This document shows, piece after piece, positions 40,791 through 49,132 of a DNA stretch of 64,000 nt. The stretch spans positions 28,408-92,407 of IMG/VR virus record IMGVR_UViG_3300023179_000054. The stretch is one strand, 5' to 3'. The translations under genes and the position numbers were made by a program. The notes under the pieces were generated by a model that did no database searches, was not told the origin of the DNA, and was given only the letters and a program-made list of their open reading frames with translations. The first letter of the stretch is position 1, and each line of letters begins with the position of its first letter. This DNA is from a virus.

Positions 40791-41309
40791 GCGTTCAATT
40801 TCAAATAGGTCGTATCGGAAGGTAAAATCTGCGGTAGGAATAACATCAGCATCGACCTTGGTATCAAAAGAAACCAGGCCAATAGATGTTGGATGGCAGT
40901 TATGAAACTTGACACGAATATTAGGATTATTCGCATTAGTATTAACGGTGAGGTATCCGTCAAAGTAAAGAGGAGTCATAACATCTCTAACAGTTTTTCT
41001 GGCATACTCATCATAACTCTGTGGTCTTGTTAATGACTTTAACCAGTTATAGGTCTCTTCCCAGACACGGAGGTCTTCATCCATGATAGCGGTGATAGTA
41101 AACGCATCAAATACTAATTTATCACCATGCCTATAGGTATTTGAGAAAGGAGTTGGTATTACAACCTCAGTTGTAGATACGGAAGGTAATGAAACCGTCT
41201 GACAGAAATACTTTAAGAATGGTTTATCTGGAATGATAAACGTGAACTTAGTGGACTGGAGAATAGAAGTATTCTGTGGTGTATTAGCGGTTAAACTTTC
41301 TATTGACAT
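40782..41309 (-). CDS. 3: Tail completion and sheath stabiliser protein gp3
   Basis: The 175-aa protein (T4 gp3: 176) shares the pattern KFTFIIPDKPFLKYFCQTVSLPSVSTTEV with an early hydrophobic strand, and KLVFDAFTITAIMDEDLRVWEETYNWL, which aligns with LIVRFIVDEELKSWIGMYEWM of T4 gp3. gp3 caps the tail tube. The fold is that of tail tube proteins (gp19 class), so another tube-like terminator is the alternative. It has a late box at 41326-41332. Confidence 0.8.
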   Translation of the reverse strand: MSIESLTANTPQNTSILQSTKFTFIIPDKPFLKYFCQTVSLPSVSTTEVVIPTPFSNTYRHGDKLVFDAFTITAIMDEDLRVWEETYNWLKSLTRPQSYDEYARKTVRDVMTPLYFDGYLTVNTNANNPNIRVKFHNCHPTSIGLVSFDTKVDADVIPTADFTFRYDLFEIERLT

Positions 41310-41325
41310 TTGTTCCTCCGTCCAT

Positions 41326-41332
41326 TATTTAG
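41326..41332 (-). promoter_or_regulatory. Late-type promoter box CTAAATA (gene 3)
   Basis: CTAAATA on the minus strand, 17 bases before the gene 3 start codon and immediately after the terminator of gene 23. Confidence 0.65.
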
Positions 41333-41336
41333 GCAT

Positions 41337-41364
41337 AAAAAAAGAGAGGGCCGAAGCCCTCTCT
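41337..41364 (-). terminator. Strong Rho-independent terminator after gene 23
   Basis: On the minus strand AGAGAGGGC-TTCG-GCCCTCTCT makes a perfect 9-bp stem with a UUCG-type tetraloop, followed by seven T. It lies 27 bases after the gp23 stop, ending the capsid transcript. Confidence 0.93.
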
Positions 41365-41390
41365 CTTGGTCGATTACTCGACTCTTATTA

Positions 41391-42734
41391 TTAGGTAAGA
41401 TTACGAACGCGGAAGATGCGGTAGTAAATGTTAGCATTACCAGCTGTGTCGCGGTCGCCAACAACGCCGTCGCCAGCAGAGGTAGCAAATGGGTTTGCAA
41501 CCATGCCGTAACGGGTCTTAAAGCCAATCTTTGGCTGGAATGTGTCTTGGCCGATTGCACGAACCATCTGTAGTGGAACGTATGGGCAATAGAACAAGCC
41601 AGCATCGAATGGTGACTGACCACGGTAACCAACGGTTACAAGCTCGTCGCCGTTTGCTGAACCACCGAAGTAAGGATCGATATAAACCTTAATGCGGCCG
41701 TGAAGCATACCAACGAAGGTGTTGCCTGTATCGTCAACTGTTAGATCAGCAGAAAGAGCAGGTGTGTAAGAAAGAACACCGGCCATAGCCATAGCGGATG
41801 CAACGTCTGAAGAAACGATCAGAACGTTACCTTTGCCGCGACGGGTTGCCTTAGCAATAGCGTTTGCTTCTCTTTCGATGTGGAAGATAAGACCTTTGAA
41901 CTTCTCAACTGACCAACGGCCGTTTGAGTCTGTGTCAAGATCGAATGTACCAGCGGTTGTAACACCATACTGAGCACCGACTGTAGCAGAACGATAGATT
42001 GTTCTGATGACTTCGCGGTTGATTTCAGCCAAGATTTCTGTTGAAAGAATGTTGGCCAATTCTGTCTCAGCATCAAGGCCGTGAATGGCTTTAAGATCCT
42101 GAGCAAGCTCTGTGGTGTATTCTGCTTTTAGTGCACGGCTACGAGCGGTAACAGTTACCTTGTCGATAGCGAATGCCATTTCAGCAAAGTGATTGCCAGC
42201 AGCATCGCCGAGTGCTTCAGCTTGTGCTGTTGTCATGCCTTTACCAACGCCATATGCAGTATTAGCACCGAGAAGGTCGGCAACTGGATTGGTGTTAGCA
42301 AAGTCACCCATAACTGCGCCAGCGAGGCCGCCAGCTGAGTTCTGTGATGAGAAGGCAGTGTTTGCTTCATAGAAGAGAGCTTCGTTGCCGTTCATGACTT
42401 TATACTTAGAACGCATAGCGAAGATGAGGCCGGTAGGACCGGTCATTGGCTGAACGCCGCAAACGTCATAAGCGATTAGGTTAGGAAGCGCACGACGAAC
42501 GAGTGAAATCAAGATTGGATCGTATGAACCAATGTTTGTACCAGCACCGAGGCCGCCACCTGAGTTGGTAGGAGCGGATTCGTTAAGAGTGCGGGACTCT
42601 TCTGCCATTGCTTTTTCTTGGTTCTCAAGAATTACGGCTGTAACCGCACGGCGGTATGGGTCCTTAATTGCTGAGAGACCATCATGGTCCAATACTGGGG
42701 ACCACTTTGACTCTAGATTTTCTGTAAGATACAT
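41391..42734 (-). CDS. 23: Major capsid protein gp23
   Basis: MYLTENLESKWSPVLDHDGL and the following DPYRRAVTAVILENQE are typical gp23 starts. The body has GVQPMTGPTGLIFAMRSKY and RGKGNVLIVSSDVASAMAMAG, conserved in the family. Length is 447 aa (T4: 521). TLNE at residues 49-52, followed by SAPTNSGGG, fits the (L/I)xE cleavage site of the gp21 protease, so about 52 residues would be removed. GC content is higher than in neighbouring genes. It is followed by a strong terminator. Confidence 0.96.
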   Translation of the reverse strand: MYLTENLESKWSPVLDHDGLSAIKDPYRRAVTAVILENQEKAMAEESRTLNESAPTNSGGGLGAGTNIGSYDPILISLVRRALPNLIAYDVCGVQPMTGPTGLIFAMRSKYKVMNGNEALFYEANTAFSSQNSAGGLAGAVMGDFANTNPVADLLGANTAYGVGKGMTTAQAEALGDAAGNHFAEMAFAIDKVTVTARSRALKAEYTTELAQDLKAIHGLDAETELANILSTEILAEINREVIRTIYRSATVGAQYGVTTAGTFDLDTDSNGRWSVEKFKGLIFHIEREANAIAKATRRGKGNVLIVSSDVASAMAMAGVLSYTPALSADLTVDDTGNTFVGMLHGRIKVYIDPYFGGSANGDELVTVGYRGQSPFDAGLFYCPYVPLQMVRAIGQDTFQPKIGFKTRYGMVANPFATSAGDGVVGDRDTAGNANIYYRIFRVRNLT

Positions 42735-42775
42735 TTTAGTTTCCTTCTTTCTATGTTAACTAAAGTTAGTTTAAA

Positions 42776-44233
42776 TTACTTTGGAAGATTTCTGCCAAGT
42801 GCTTGGACATATTTAGCCATTGGACCTTCAAGAGTTGATTCGTTAATCATCTTTGGATCTGCTGACTCAACACGGTCAAGAACAGCATCGCTCTTAACAG
42901 CAGTTGGGAAATAGTTCTCCCTTAGTGTTGAAATTTTTTCGATAAATTGGTCATCGTCTGTATAAACAACACTTTCGACAAGACCTTTTAGTTTCTCAGC
43001 TTGGGTGTTGGTTAGACCTTCACAAACGTAAGCAACCAATTCATTCTTACGGGACTCGTTAAGTTGTGCTGTTAGAGCAACACCTCTTTCGATTTCCTCG
43101 TTAAGTCTTGATTCAAGTTCTTCAACTGTTTGTGATAGTTCTTCTACAACGGCAACTTCCTCTTCAGGAATGTCGATGTAGTGTTCGGCGAATAGTGAAC
43201 GTAGGCCACTAATGAAATCTTCAGTAAGTTCGCTACGGAGAGCGGACTCAACGGCAACCTCATTCTCTTCGATCCATTGTTCAACTACGTAATTGAGGTA
43301 GTTATCAACGTCTGTTGATAGTTGCTCCATGATTTCAGCAACTCTTTCCTCAAGAGTCTCGGCATAAGCCTGCTCAAGTAGGGCAACTTCTTCTTCGAGT
43401 TTTGCTTTTACAGCAGCTTCAAAGATTGTTGTAGCCTTGGCATGGAAATCTTCTGAAAGGTTTTCACCTTCGAGGAGGGCATTAACATGCTCTGACATAT
43501 CAACTTGGTAATCTTCAAGAGCGGACTCTTCTTCGTTGATAAATTCAAAGTTTTCTTCGATAGCAGCAAGGAGTTCTTCTTCTGAAAGACCTGCTTCGAT
43601 GCCTTCGTTGATGAAATCTTCGAGTTCTTCGGAGAGTTCAAATTCTTCCTCTTCCTTCATGCACTCTTTATCTTCATCTTCTTCATCTTCTTCGTCTTTT
43701 TCTTTTTTAGCCTCTTCGATAGCCTTAACGCCAGCTACCTTAACATTGGACTTAATTCTTTTGATACGTGCAGCAACGTTTTCAGCCTTAGCCTCTTCTG
43801 CTTCCGCAACGACTTCACCTTCAACCTCTTCGTCCTCAGCAAGTGAAGAACCTGATGGTTGTGGTGCAATTTTCTTCATAGCCTCACCCTTAACGGATGA
43901 TGTAGATGACTTTGATGTGTCTTTGCCAACTTTCTTAGCGGCTTCTGCACCAAGATTTTCATCGGCAACTTTTGTTGGTGTAGCACCGTCCAAATCTTCT
44001 ACGCCATCGAAAGATGATGGAGCAGGAGCATTTGGATTAGCATGACGTCCTTCAACGGCCTTTGAACCTGGACGTAATGTTTTAGCATTACCTGTTGATG
44101 CTGTTGAAGGGTCAACTGGATTAGGATTAGAAACAGAACCATTACCCACTGATGGATAGTTGATGCCATAACCTTCTTCTAATTTCTTACCTTCAAGCAC
44201 AGCTTTCGCTGCTTCTGTTAGTGATTTACCCAT
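42776..44233 (-). CDS. 22: Prohead scaffold protein gp22
   Basis: A 485-aa, very acidic, helical protein (EEAKKEKDEEDEEDEDKE, EEEEFELSEELEDFI...). Its position between gp21 and gp23 is as in T4, and the end (STLEGPMAKYVQALGRNLPK) is like T4-type gp22. At 485 aa it is much larger than T4 gp22 (269); the N-terminal 200 residues are low complexity. The scaffold shapes the prohead and is degraded by gp21. Several LxE-type sites can be read (for example STLE). Confidence 0.85.
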   Translation of the reverse strand: MGKSLTEAAKAVLEGKKLEEGYGINYPSVGNGSVSNPNPVDPSTASTGNAKTLRPGSKAVEGRHANPNAPAPSSFDGVEDLDGATPTKVADENLGAEAAKKVGKDTSKSSTSSVKGEAMKKIAPQPSGSSLAEDEEVEGEVVAEAEEAKAENVAARIKRIKSNVKVAGVKAIEEAKKEKDEEDEEDEDKECMKEEEEFELSEELEDFINEGIEAGLSEEELLAAIEENFEFINEEESALEDYQVDMSEHVNALLEGENLSEDFHAKATTIFEAAVKAKLEEEVALLEQAYAETLEERVAEIMEQLSTDVDNYLNYVVEQWIEENEVAVESALRSELTEDFISGLRSLFAEHYIDIPEEEVAVVEELSQTVEELESRLNEEIERGVALTAQLNESRKNELVAYVCEGLTNTQAEKLKGLVESVVYTDDDQFIEKISTLRENYFPTAVKSDAVLDRVESADPKMINESTLEGPMAKYVQALGRNLPK

Positions 44234-44263
44234 TTTTAGGATACTCCTTTTTTATTCCTATGT

Positions 44264-44270
44264 TATTTAG
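44264..44270 (-). promoter_or_regulatory. Late-type promoter box CTAAATA (gene 22)
   Basis: CTAAATA on the minus strand, 31 bases before the gp22 start codon. No comparable box is found directly before gene 23, which may be read from here. Confidence 0.65.
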
Positions 44271-44275
44271 TATTT

Positions 44276-44923
44276 TCAAAGTTTTGAAATATAATTTTCA
44301 AAAATCTTTAAGGCTACTGATTCCAATTCATGTCTGGAAGACTCTTTAATAAGTTTTCTCGCACGGTCATTATGCATTTCTGTCCACTGACCATTTAAGA
44401 ATACCCACTCTCTACCTTCCATAATACCACGAACGAATGCCTCTGGTGCTGATGGGTCGGCCACAACATCTGCTGCTGTTGCTAACTTGTAATCATCTTG
44501 GACTTGTTGAAAACCGTTGTGTGCTTTTAGAGACCCTACGCCTCTTGTTGACACACCAAGGCTTGCACCACCATCTAGTAAACTCTTAACGATTTTTCCG
44601 TTTGGAGTATCTAAAATCTTTGCTTTACCAATAAAGTTTGTCCCGTCAGGATGTAATGATGTAATCATGTGAGACACACGGTCTAGGTTGATTTGTGGAT
44701 TTTCTGGATGACCTAGCTCACCAAATGCTCTGTTCTTTTGAACGTATTCGCGGTTATATCTGTCCGCTTCTTTTGAGAGGACACTCATAGGATATACACG
44801 ACCGTTTCTATTGACTTTTTCAGCCTGCATGAAAATGCCGGTGATGAAGTGGTTCTTTCCACCTTTACCATTATCCTCAACAAGATACTGAATGTCTAAT
44901 ATTTCTTCGGTTATAAGTTTCAT
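44276..44923 (-). CDS. 21: Prohead core protease gp21
   Basis: The 215-aa protein (T4: 212) has FGELGHPENPQINLDRVSHMI with the catalytic His and GASLGVSTRGVGSL with the catalytic Ser, as in herpesvirus-like phage proteases (U9/U35 type). KSLLDGG and AVKVNRNGRVYP-like start also fit. It matures the prohead by cutting scaffold, core and capsid proteins at (L/I)xE sites. Confidence 0.93.
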   Translation of the reverse strand: MKLITEEILDIQYLVEDNGKGGKNHFITGIFMQAEKVNRNGRVYPMSVLSKEADRYNREYVQKNRAFGELGHPENPQINLDRVSHMITSLHPDGTNFIGKAKILDTPNGKIVKSLLDGGASLGVSTRGVGSLKAHNGFQQVQDDYKLATAADVVADPSAPEAFVRGIMEGREWVFLNGQWTEMHNDRARKLIKESSRHELESVALKIFENYISKL

Positions 44924-44946
44924 TTGTTTCCTCTACCTTATAGGTA

Positions 44947-44953
44947 TATTTAG
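44947..44953 (-). promoter_or_regulatory. Late-type promoter box CTAAATA (gene 21)
   Basis: CTAAATA on the minus strand, 24 bases before the gp21 start codon. Confidence 0.65.
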
Positions 44954-44958
44954 TTAAT

Positions 44959-45549
44959 TTATTCCTCGGCGAGGTCAGCAAGACCTCTTACAATATTTTT
45001 ACCAACAGTTCCTATTCCATAACCTACAGCACCTGCTACTTTTCCTGCTCTCGCAACTTTACCAGCTGGTGAATTTGCCACTCTACTTACAACGGTTCTA
45101 TGGCCTCTTGCTTGTAATTTTTTTGCTCTATCCATTATTCTATTATATTTTTCGGATGGATCTTGAGTAGCACTCTTTGCCATCAATCTTGGTAATCCAC
45201 CTTCAGGAACTTTAGAAAGCAAAGATGCTTGTCTTTTTCTATCCGCTTCATCATCTTCTGTTGATTCATCAACTTTTATATCTTTTAATCTCTTTTTCCT
45301 CTTTTTTTGTGCAATATCATATGAACTTAAACCTAAACCACCTTTTTCTGGTGGCGCAGATGCTTTAACATATCCTGCTTTTTTACGTGCTTCAATATCC
45401 GCTTTAGTCATACCACCCAAGGCCTCGGCCTGAATTTGCTTTTTAGCTTCCAATAGTTTTTGTTCTACGATTTCTTCAATACGAGATTCAAAAATCTTTG
45501 TAGCAGATACATAATCTTCGGAGATGATGCTTTCTAATAGATTAGACAT
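44959..45549 (-). CDS. Prohead core protein, gp67-like N-terminus
   Basis: The first 40 residues, NLLESIISEDYVSATKIFESRIEEIVEQKL, resemble T4 gp67 (LIEAIKSNDLVAARKLFAEAM). The rest is basic and carries a Gly/Ala-rich end (VARAGKVAGAVGYGIGTVGKN). In T4, gp67 is an 80-aa internal core protein processed by gp21. At 196 aa this is longer; the C-terminus could be cut off or be packaged. Position next to gene 21 supports the call. Confidence 0.65.
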   Translation of the reverse strand: MSNLLESIISEDYVSATKIFESRIEEIVEQKLLEAKKQIQAEALGGMTKADIEARKKAGYVKASAPPEKGGLGLSSYDIAQKKRKKRLKDIKVDESTEDDEADRKRQASLLSKVPEGGLPRLMAKSATQDPSEKYNRIMDRAKKLQARGHRTVVSRVANSPAGKVARAGKVAGAVGYGIGTVGKNIVRGLADLAEE

Positions 45550-46037
45550 TAAACAACTCCAGTTTTGTTAAATGCGATTGGATCGGCAGTCTGGCCTTGG
45601 TCATAATCTCTCGCATCTTTCTTGAGATCGATGAAAAGAGTCCAAGAATCCGTTGTAGCAGCGGTACTTGTATATACTATATCACCGCTTGTATTCCCTG
45701 ATAGAGGAATAGAAGCAGTTAGTCCTTCAGCATCAAAGTTATAATCAAACTGTCCATCACCAAATGATACAATATAATCGTTATTGCCGCCCCATTTTAG
45801 AATAACATTTTTACCTTGGGTCATCTGTCCTTGACCCCAAATTCTTTTAATTGTATGGCGATAAACATTTTTTTTATCAACACCACCAGTCATAATTTGG
45901 CCACTTGTATTGAGAGCATATGACAAATTAGATACAAGTAGTAATGTATTAGAATCACCACCGCCAGTACCAACAAATTTGATAACGGATCTTCTATTGC
46001 TATCGACTAATGTTTGTGTTGTTATAACTGTTGCCAT
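45549..46037 (-). CDS. Hypothetical virion protein, 162 aa
   Basis: A Ser/Thr/Gly-rich beta-type protein: TTQTLVDSNRRSVIKFVGTG, IKRIWGQGQMTQGKNVILKWGG. The same protein form lies between genes 20 and 21 in marine T4-like phages. It shares a base with the core protein gene. Likely structural, role unknown. Confidence 0.65.
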   Translation of the reverse strand: MATVITTQTLVDSNRRSVIKFVGTGGGDSNTLLLVSNLSYALNTSGQIMTGGVDKKNVYRHTIKRIWGQGQMTQGKNVILKWGGNNDYIVSFGDGQFDYNFDAEGLTASIPLSGNTSGDIVYTSTAATTDSWTLFIDLKKDARDYDQGQTADPIAFNKTGVV

Positions 46038-46039
46038 TT

Positions 46040-46963
46040 TTAATTCCTAATTGAAAAATTTAATAGTTTTTTGAAGGACTCAAGGTCTTCATTTAACATA
46101 CCTTCAACAATCTTTTTGTTCTTGGTATTAACCGAGTCATATACTTCAAGAATTCTTTTAGCCATACTGGTATTTAGTGTAATTGACCGTCCGTTTATAA
46201 GAAGGTCTTTTGTTTCAATACCTTCGTTAACCATTTTACGTATATCGACAATTTTATTTTCTGCTACAGTTTTAGATGCCTGAGCATCTTTTCTAACCAT
46301 CTCTCTTTGTCTTACCTGGTCAATAGGTCTGGCAGACGGTGAATTTTCCCATGAACTATGAGTCTTTGCTGTTGGTTTATCTCTTAATAATTCACCACTC
46401 GGTCTTTCAGCAGGAGTTGAATCATCTGCTTTATTACCATCATCTTTTTTAGGTGTTAAAGCAGATTTAAATGCCTGTCTTGCGGCACTTTTTGCCATAC
46501 TTTTAGCAAATCTTCCTACTGATGATCTTCCTAATTTAGATATACCCGATCTTGCTGCACCAAGAGCGGCTCTGGCACCACCTGTTAAGGCGGCCCTGGC
46601 GCCCGCACCGGCAAGCATTTCAGCACCAGCTGCTAATGCTGGTATTGCTGCTTGTATAAACTCATCTAATTGTTCCTCATCCAACACAACTGCTTCACTC
46701 AAATTGAGATTGCCAGTTGGACCAAAAGGAATAGAAAGATACTTATCAACCAACTTAGAATAGTATAGTGCCACAACTTGTTTATTTGGATATAGTCTAA
46801 ATGACACTCTTCTAAAGATAAGCAAAGAAGGCATATCTTTTGTTGCTGGCACGGTTAACATGGATGATTTGTTAGATTTATCCTCAAGCATAAACTCCTC
46901 AGGAAGTTCCTGAGTCATATATTTACTATTATATTCTTCTCTAATCTGCTTGAGGGTTTTCAT
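46040..46963 (-). CDS. Hypothetical prohead or virion protein, 307 aa
   Basis: The N-terminus (MKTLKQIREEYNSKY) is polar. The centre is an Ala/Gly-rich stretch of about 80 residues (AAIPALAAGAEMLAGAGARAAL...), probably helical and amphipathic. A Pro/Ser-rich linker and a C-terminal helical domain (DLLINGRSITLNTSMAKRILEVYDSV) follow. Location between portal and protease suggests a core or packaged protein. Function unknown. Confidence 0.6.
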   Translation of the reverse strand: MKTLKQIREEYNSKYMTQELPEEFMLEDKSNKSSMLTVPATKDMPSLLIFRRVSFRLYPNKQVVALYYSKLVDKYLSIPFGPTGNLNLSEAVVLDEEQLDEFIQAAIPALAAGAEMLAGAGARAALTGGARAALGAARSGISKLGRSSVGRFAKSMAKSAARQAFKSALTPKKDDGNKADDSTPAERPSGELLRDKPTAKTHSSWENSPSARPIDQVRQREMVRKDAQASKTVAENKIVDIRKMVNEGIETKDLLINGRSITLNTSMAKRILEVYDSVNTKNKKIVEGMLNEDLESFKKLLNFSIRN

Positions 46964-46974
46964 ATTATAATCCT

Positions 46975-49131
46975 TTACTGAGCAAAATAATCGGCAGCAA
47001 TTGCCTTCTTACGCTCTTCCAATTTCTCCATGGCCTTCTCGTTGATTGCGGCAAGGAGGTTTTCTTTCATATCGTTGAGATTATTTTCTAAAATGTTCTC
47101 AAGCGCCTCATTAATAAGGTTTTGATTATCCATTGTAGTTTCCTTTGTTTGTTCTGTATGCATATGTGGTGTTACATGACCTTTAACACCACCTGGTTCA
47201 ATAATGTTATCAGGTTTCATAGCCTTTTCTTTACTCAATCTTGCTGTATGCTTATGTGTTGGATGGAAGTATGTTTGTTCCGCAAACTTACTCATAGGTC
47301 CAACAGCATCATCCCAATCTTTTTGTCCGCTATTTTCTTTTGTTAGTTGTTTGATAGCGGTTGTAATACCTTTTTGTCTTTTACCCCAGGTCTTAATATC
47401 TGCCTTAGGACCTTCTAAAGACTTTTTACGTGAAGCGGAAGCCTTCTTTACATATGAACCGATTGTTTCTGCCTTTAGTTCATCAATCTGTTCTTCGGCA
47501 ACCTGCTTTGCTCTCTTTGTTGCTGTGGCATACAATACTTCTTTAGCACGTTCACCATAACGCTTTTTCATTCCAGGAAGACCTTTCTTCATGGACATTA
47601 CAATTTCTTCTTTCTTTTTGCTCTCGGCAGGAGTCAAATGCTTCTCATCAATATGTTCTTCTCTTAGTTTTTTCTTTTTTCCATCATTTTCTAAGTGTGC
47701 GATTGCCGCTTCTTTCGAACTATGTGTTCTTCCTCGCCAAAACATTCCTACTTTTCTGCGAGATGAAATTGTTCCATCACTATGCTGTGTGACGGTGCCG
47801 TATAGAGGACCTTTTTTGTGTGTATATACTACTTCTCTATCATCACCTTCATAGATACCACGTTCTGCTGTCTGTGGATATTTGTTTTCTTCTTCGCAGT
47901 TCCATTTACGTAATGCTAATGCCTTACGAGTTGGTCTGCCTTTTTCGTCCTTCATAGGACCTTTCATACCACCCATACGGGCACAGAATGACTTACGACG
48001 CTTTGCTGGTTTGCTATCTGGGTCCAACTTTGATGGTTCAGTTGTAACGGCCATAGAAAGTTTAGAACCAGGATGTTCTCTACGATATGAAGCAATACCT
48101 TTACGGTTCAATCCACCTTCTGGGTCTTTACCGGCCTTGCGCTGCCATGCTGCGGACTCATATGTTGGTCTTTCGGTATAAGGAGTTGCGCTGCTACCTT
48201 GTTCTTCAACAGGTACACAATTAGGAACTTCTTTACCATCTTTTTTCTTCATACCATAGGCCTTATAACCCTTCCAGCAAGGATTGCCCATTTTCTTTTC
48301 TTCTTCCATGTGCGCCTTCTTTTTTAATGCTGTTTTTGCTAAATCGTATCCTTTTTTACCATAATGAACCGCGCTGGCACCCCAACCTGCGGCACCTGGT
48401 AATGCTGTTGCTGCTCTTACCATATCAGTTTGATGTCTCGGTTTATGCTGACTAATAGCATCACCCATGGTATACATATTAGCAGCAGTCATTCCTGTTA
48501 CGGCAACTGTTTTAGCAATCTTTTTGGCCTTGTCTAACTTTGGACCTTCTTCTAACTGATTAATCTTTTTAGGCGGAGCATCAGTTAGTCCTTCATATCC
48601 TATATTACCACCAAGTTCGTTTAGTTTACCTTTTCTATACTTATCAAAGTTAACCTGTAAAGGATGTTTTGCTTCTTTTAATGTTTTATTAGAAGCATTT
48701 CCATCAGTAGGGTCGAAAAAGTTAAAACCTAATTTACTATTATGGTACTCAAGATGTTTCTTTTTAATTAAATCTAACTTATTGCCATTCTCATCTTGAT
48801 AAGACATAGAATTGGTATCAATATAACTTTGTACCGGGTCAACACCAGGGTCTCCCGTTACGTATCCTAAACCTCTAACACCAGAAATACCAGTTTCTTC
48901 TTTAACAGAAATTGGAGTTTTTTCCATTTTCTTTAATTTTTTATAGTAATCTGGTCTCTCGTTAATATGGTCTCTGGCAACTTGTCTGGCCTTGACTATA
49001 CTTTTATTATGCTCTTTCTCAACCTCTGCACCCTGGTTTACAAGTTCCATAACCTTTGCGACAGGAAGTTTCCACTTCTTGGCAATTGCTACTATACCTG
49101 GTGTTCTAACATCGGTTGATTTGTGGGACAT
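46975..49131 (-). CDS. Large basic virion/core protein with DUF5661-like N-terminus
   Basis: The 718-aa protein starts with GIVAIAKKWKLPVAKVMELVNQGAEVEKEHN, a helical domain like DUF5661 found in phage structural genes. The following parts are Lys-rich and of low complexity, with repeated short phrases on ALRKWNCEEENKYPQ and MKKGLPGMKKRYGERAKEVLYATA (typical of hypothetical T4-like proteins). The C-terminus (INEALENILENNLNDMKENLLAAINEKAMEKLEERKKAIAADYF) is a coiled coil like core proteins. It follows the portal gene directly. A packaged internal protein is likely; this is inference. Confidence 0.65.
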   Translation of the reverse strand: MSHKSTDVRTPGIVAIAKKWKLPVAKVMELVNQGAEVEKEHNKSIVKARQVARDHINERPDYYKKLKKMEKTPISVKEETGISGVRGLGYVTGDPGVDPVQSYIDTNSMSYQDENGNKLDLIKKKHLEYHNSKLGFNFFDPTDGNASNKTLKEAKHPLQVNFDKYRKGKLNELGGNIGYEGLTDAPPKKINQLEEGPKLDKAKKIAKTVAVTGMTAANMYTMGDAISQHKPRHQTDMVRAATALPGAAGWGASAVHYGKKGYDLAKTALKKKAHMEEEKKMGNPCWKGYKAYGMKKKDGKEVPNCVPVEEQGSSATPYTERPTYESAAWQRKAGKDPEGGLNRKGIASYRREHPGSKLSMAVTTEPSKLDPDSKPAKRRKSFCARMGGMKGPMKDEKGRPTRKALALRKWNCEEENKYPQTAERGIYEGDDREVVYTHKKGPLYGTVTQHSDGTISSRRKVGMFWRGRTHSSKEAAIAHLENDGKKKKLREEHIDEKHLTPAESKKKEEIVMSMKKGLPGMKKRYGERAKEVLYATATKRAKQVAEEQIDELKAETIGSYVKKASASRKKSLEGPKADIKTWGKRQKGITTAIKQLTKENSGQKDWDDAVGPMSKFAEQTYFHPTHKHTARLSKEKAMKPDNIIEPGGVKGHVTPHMHTEQTKETTMDNQNLINEALENILENNLNDMKENLLAAINEKAMEKLEERKKAIAADYFAQ

Positions 49132-49132
49132 G

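Noticed and set aside
17580-44045. Long plus-strand frames such as 17580-17924, 27745-28254 and 43536-44045
   Set aside because: Each lies opposite a well-supported gene (dUTPase, CobT-like, gp22), lacks a ribosome site and has biased, low-information composition.
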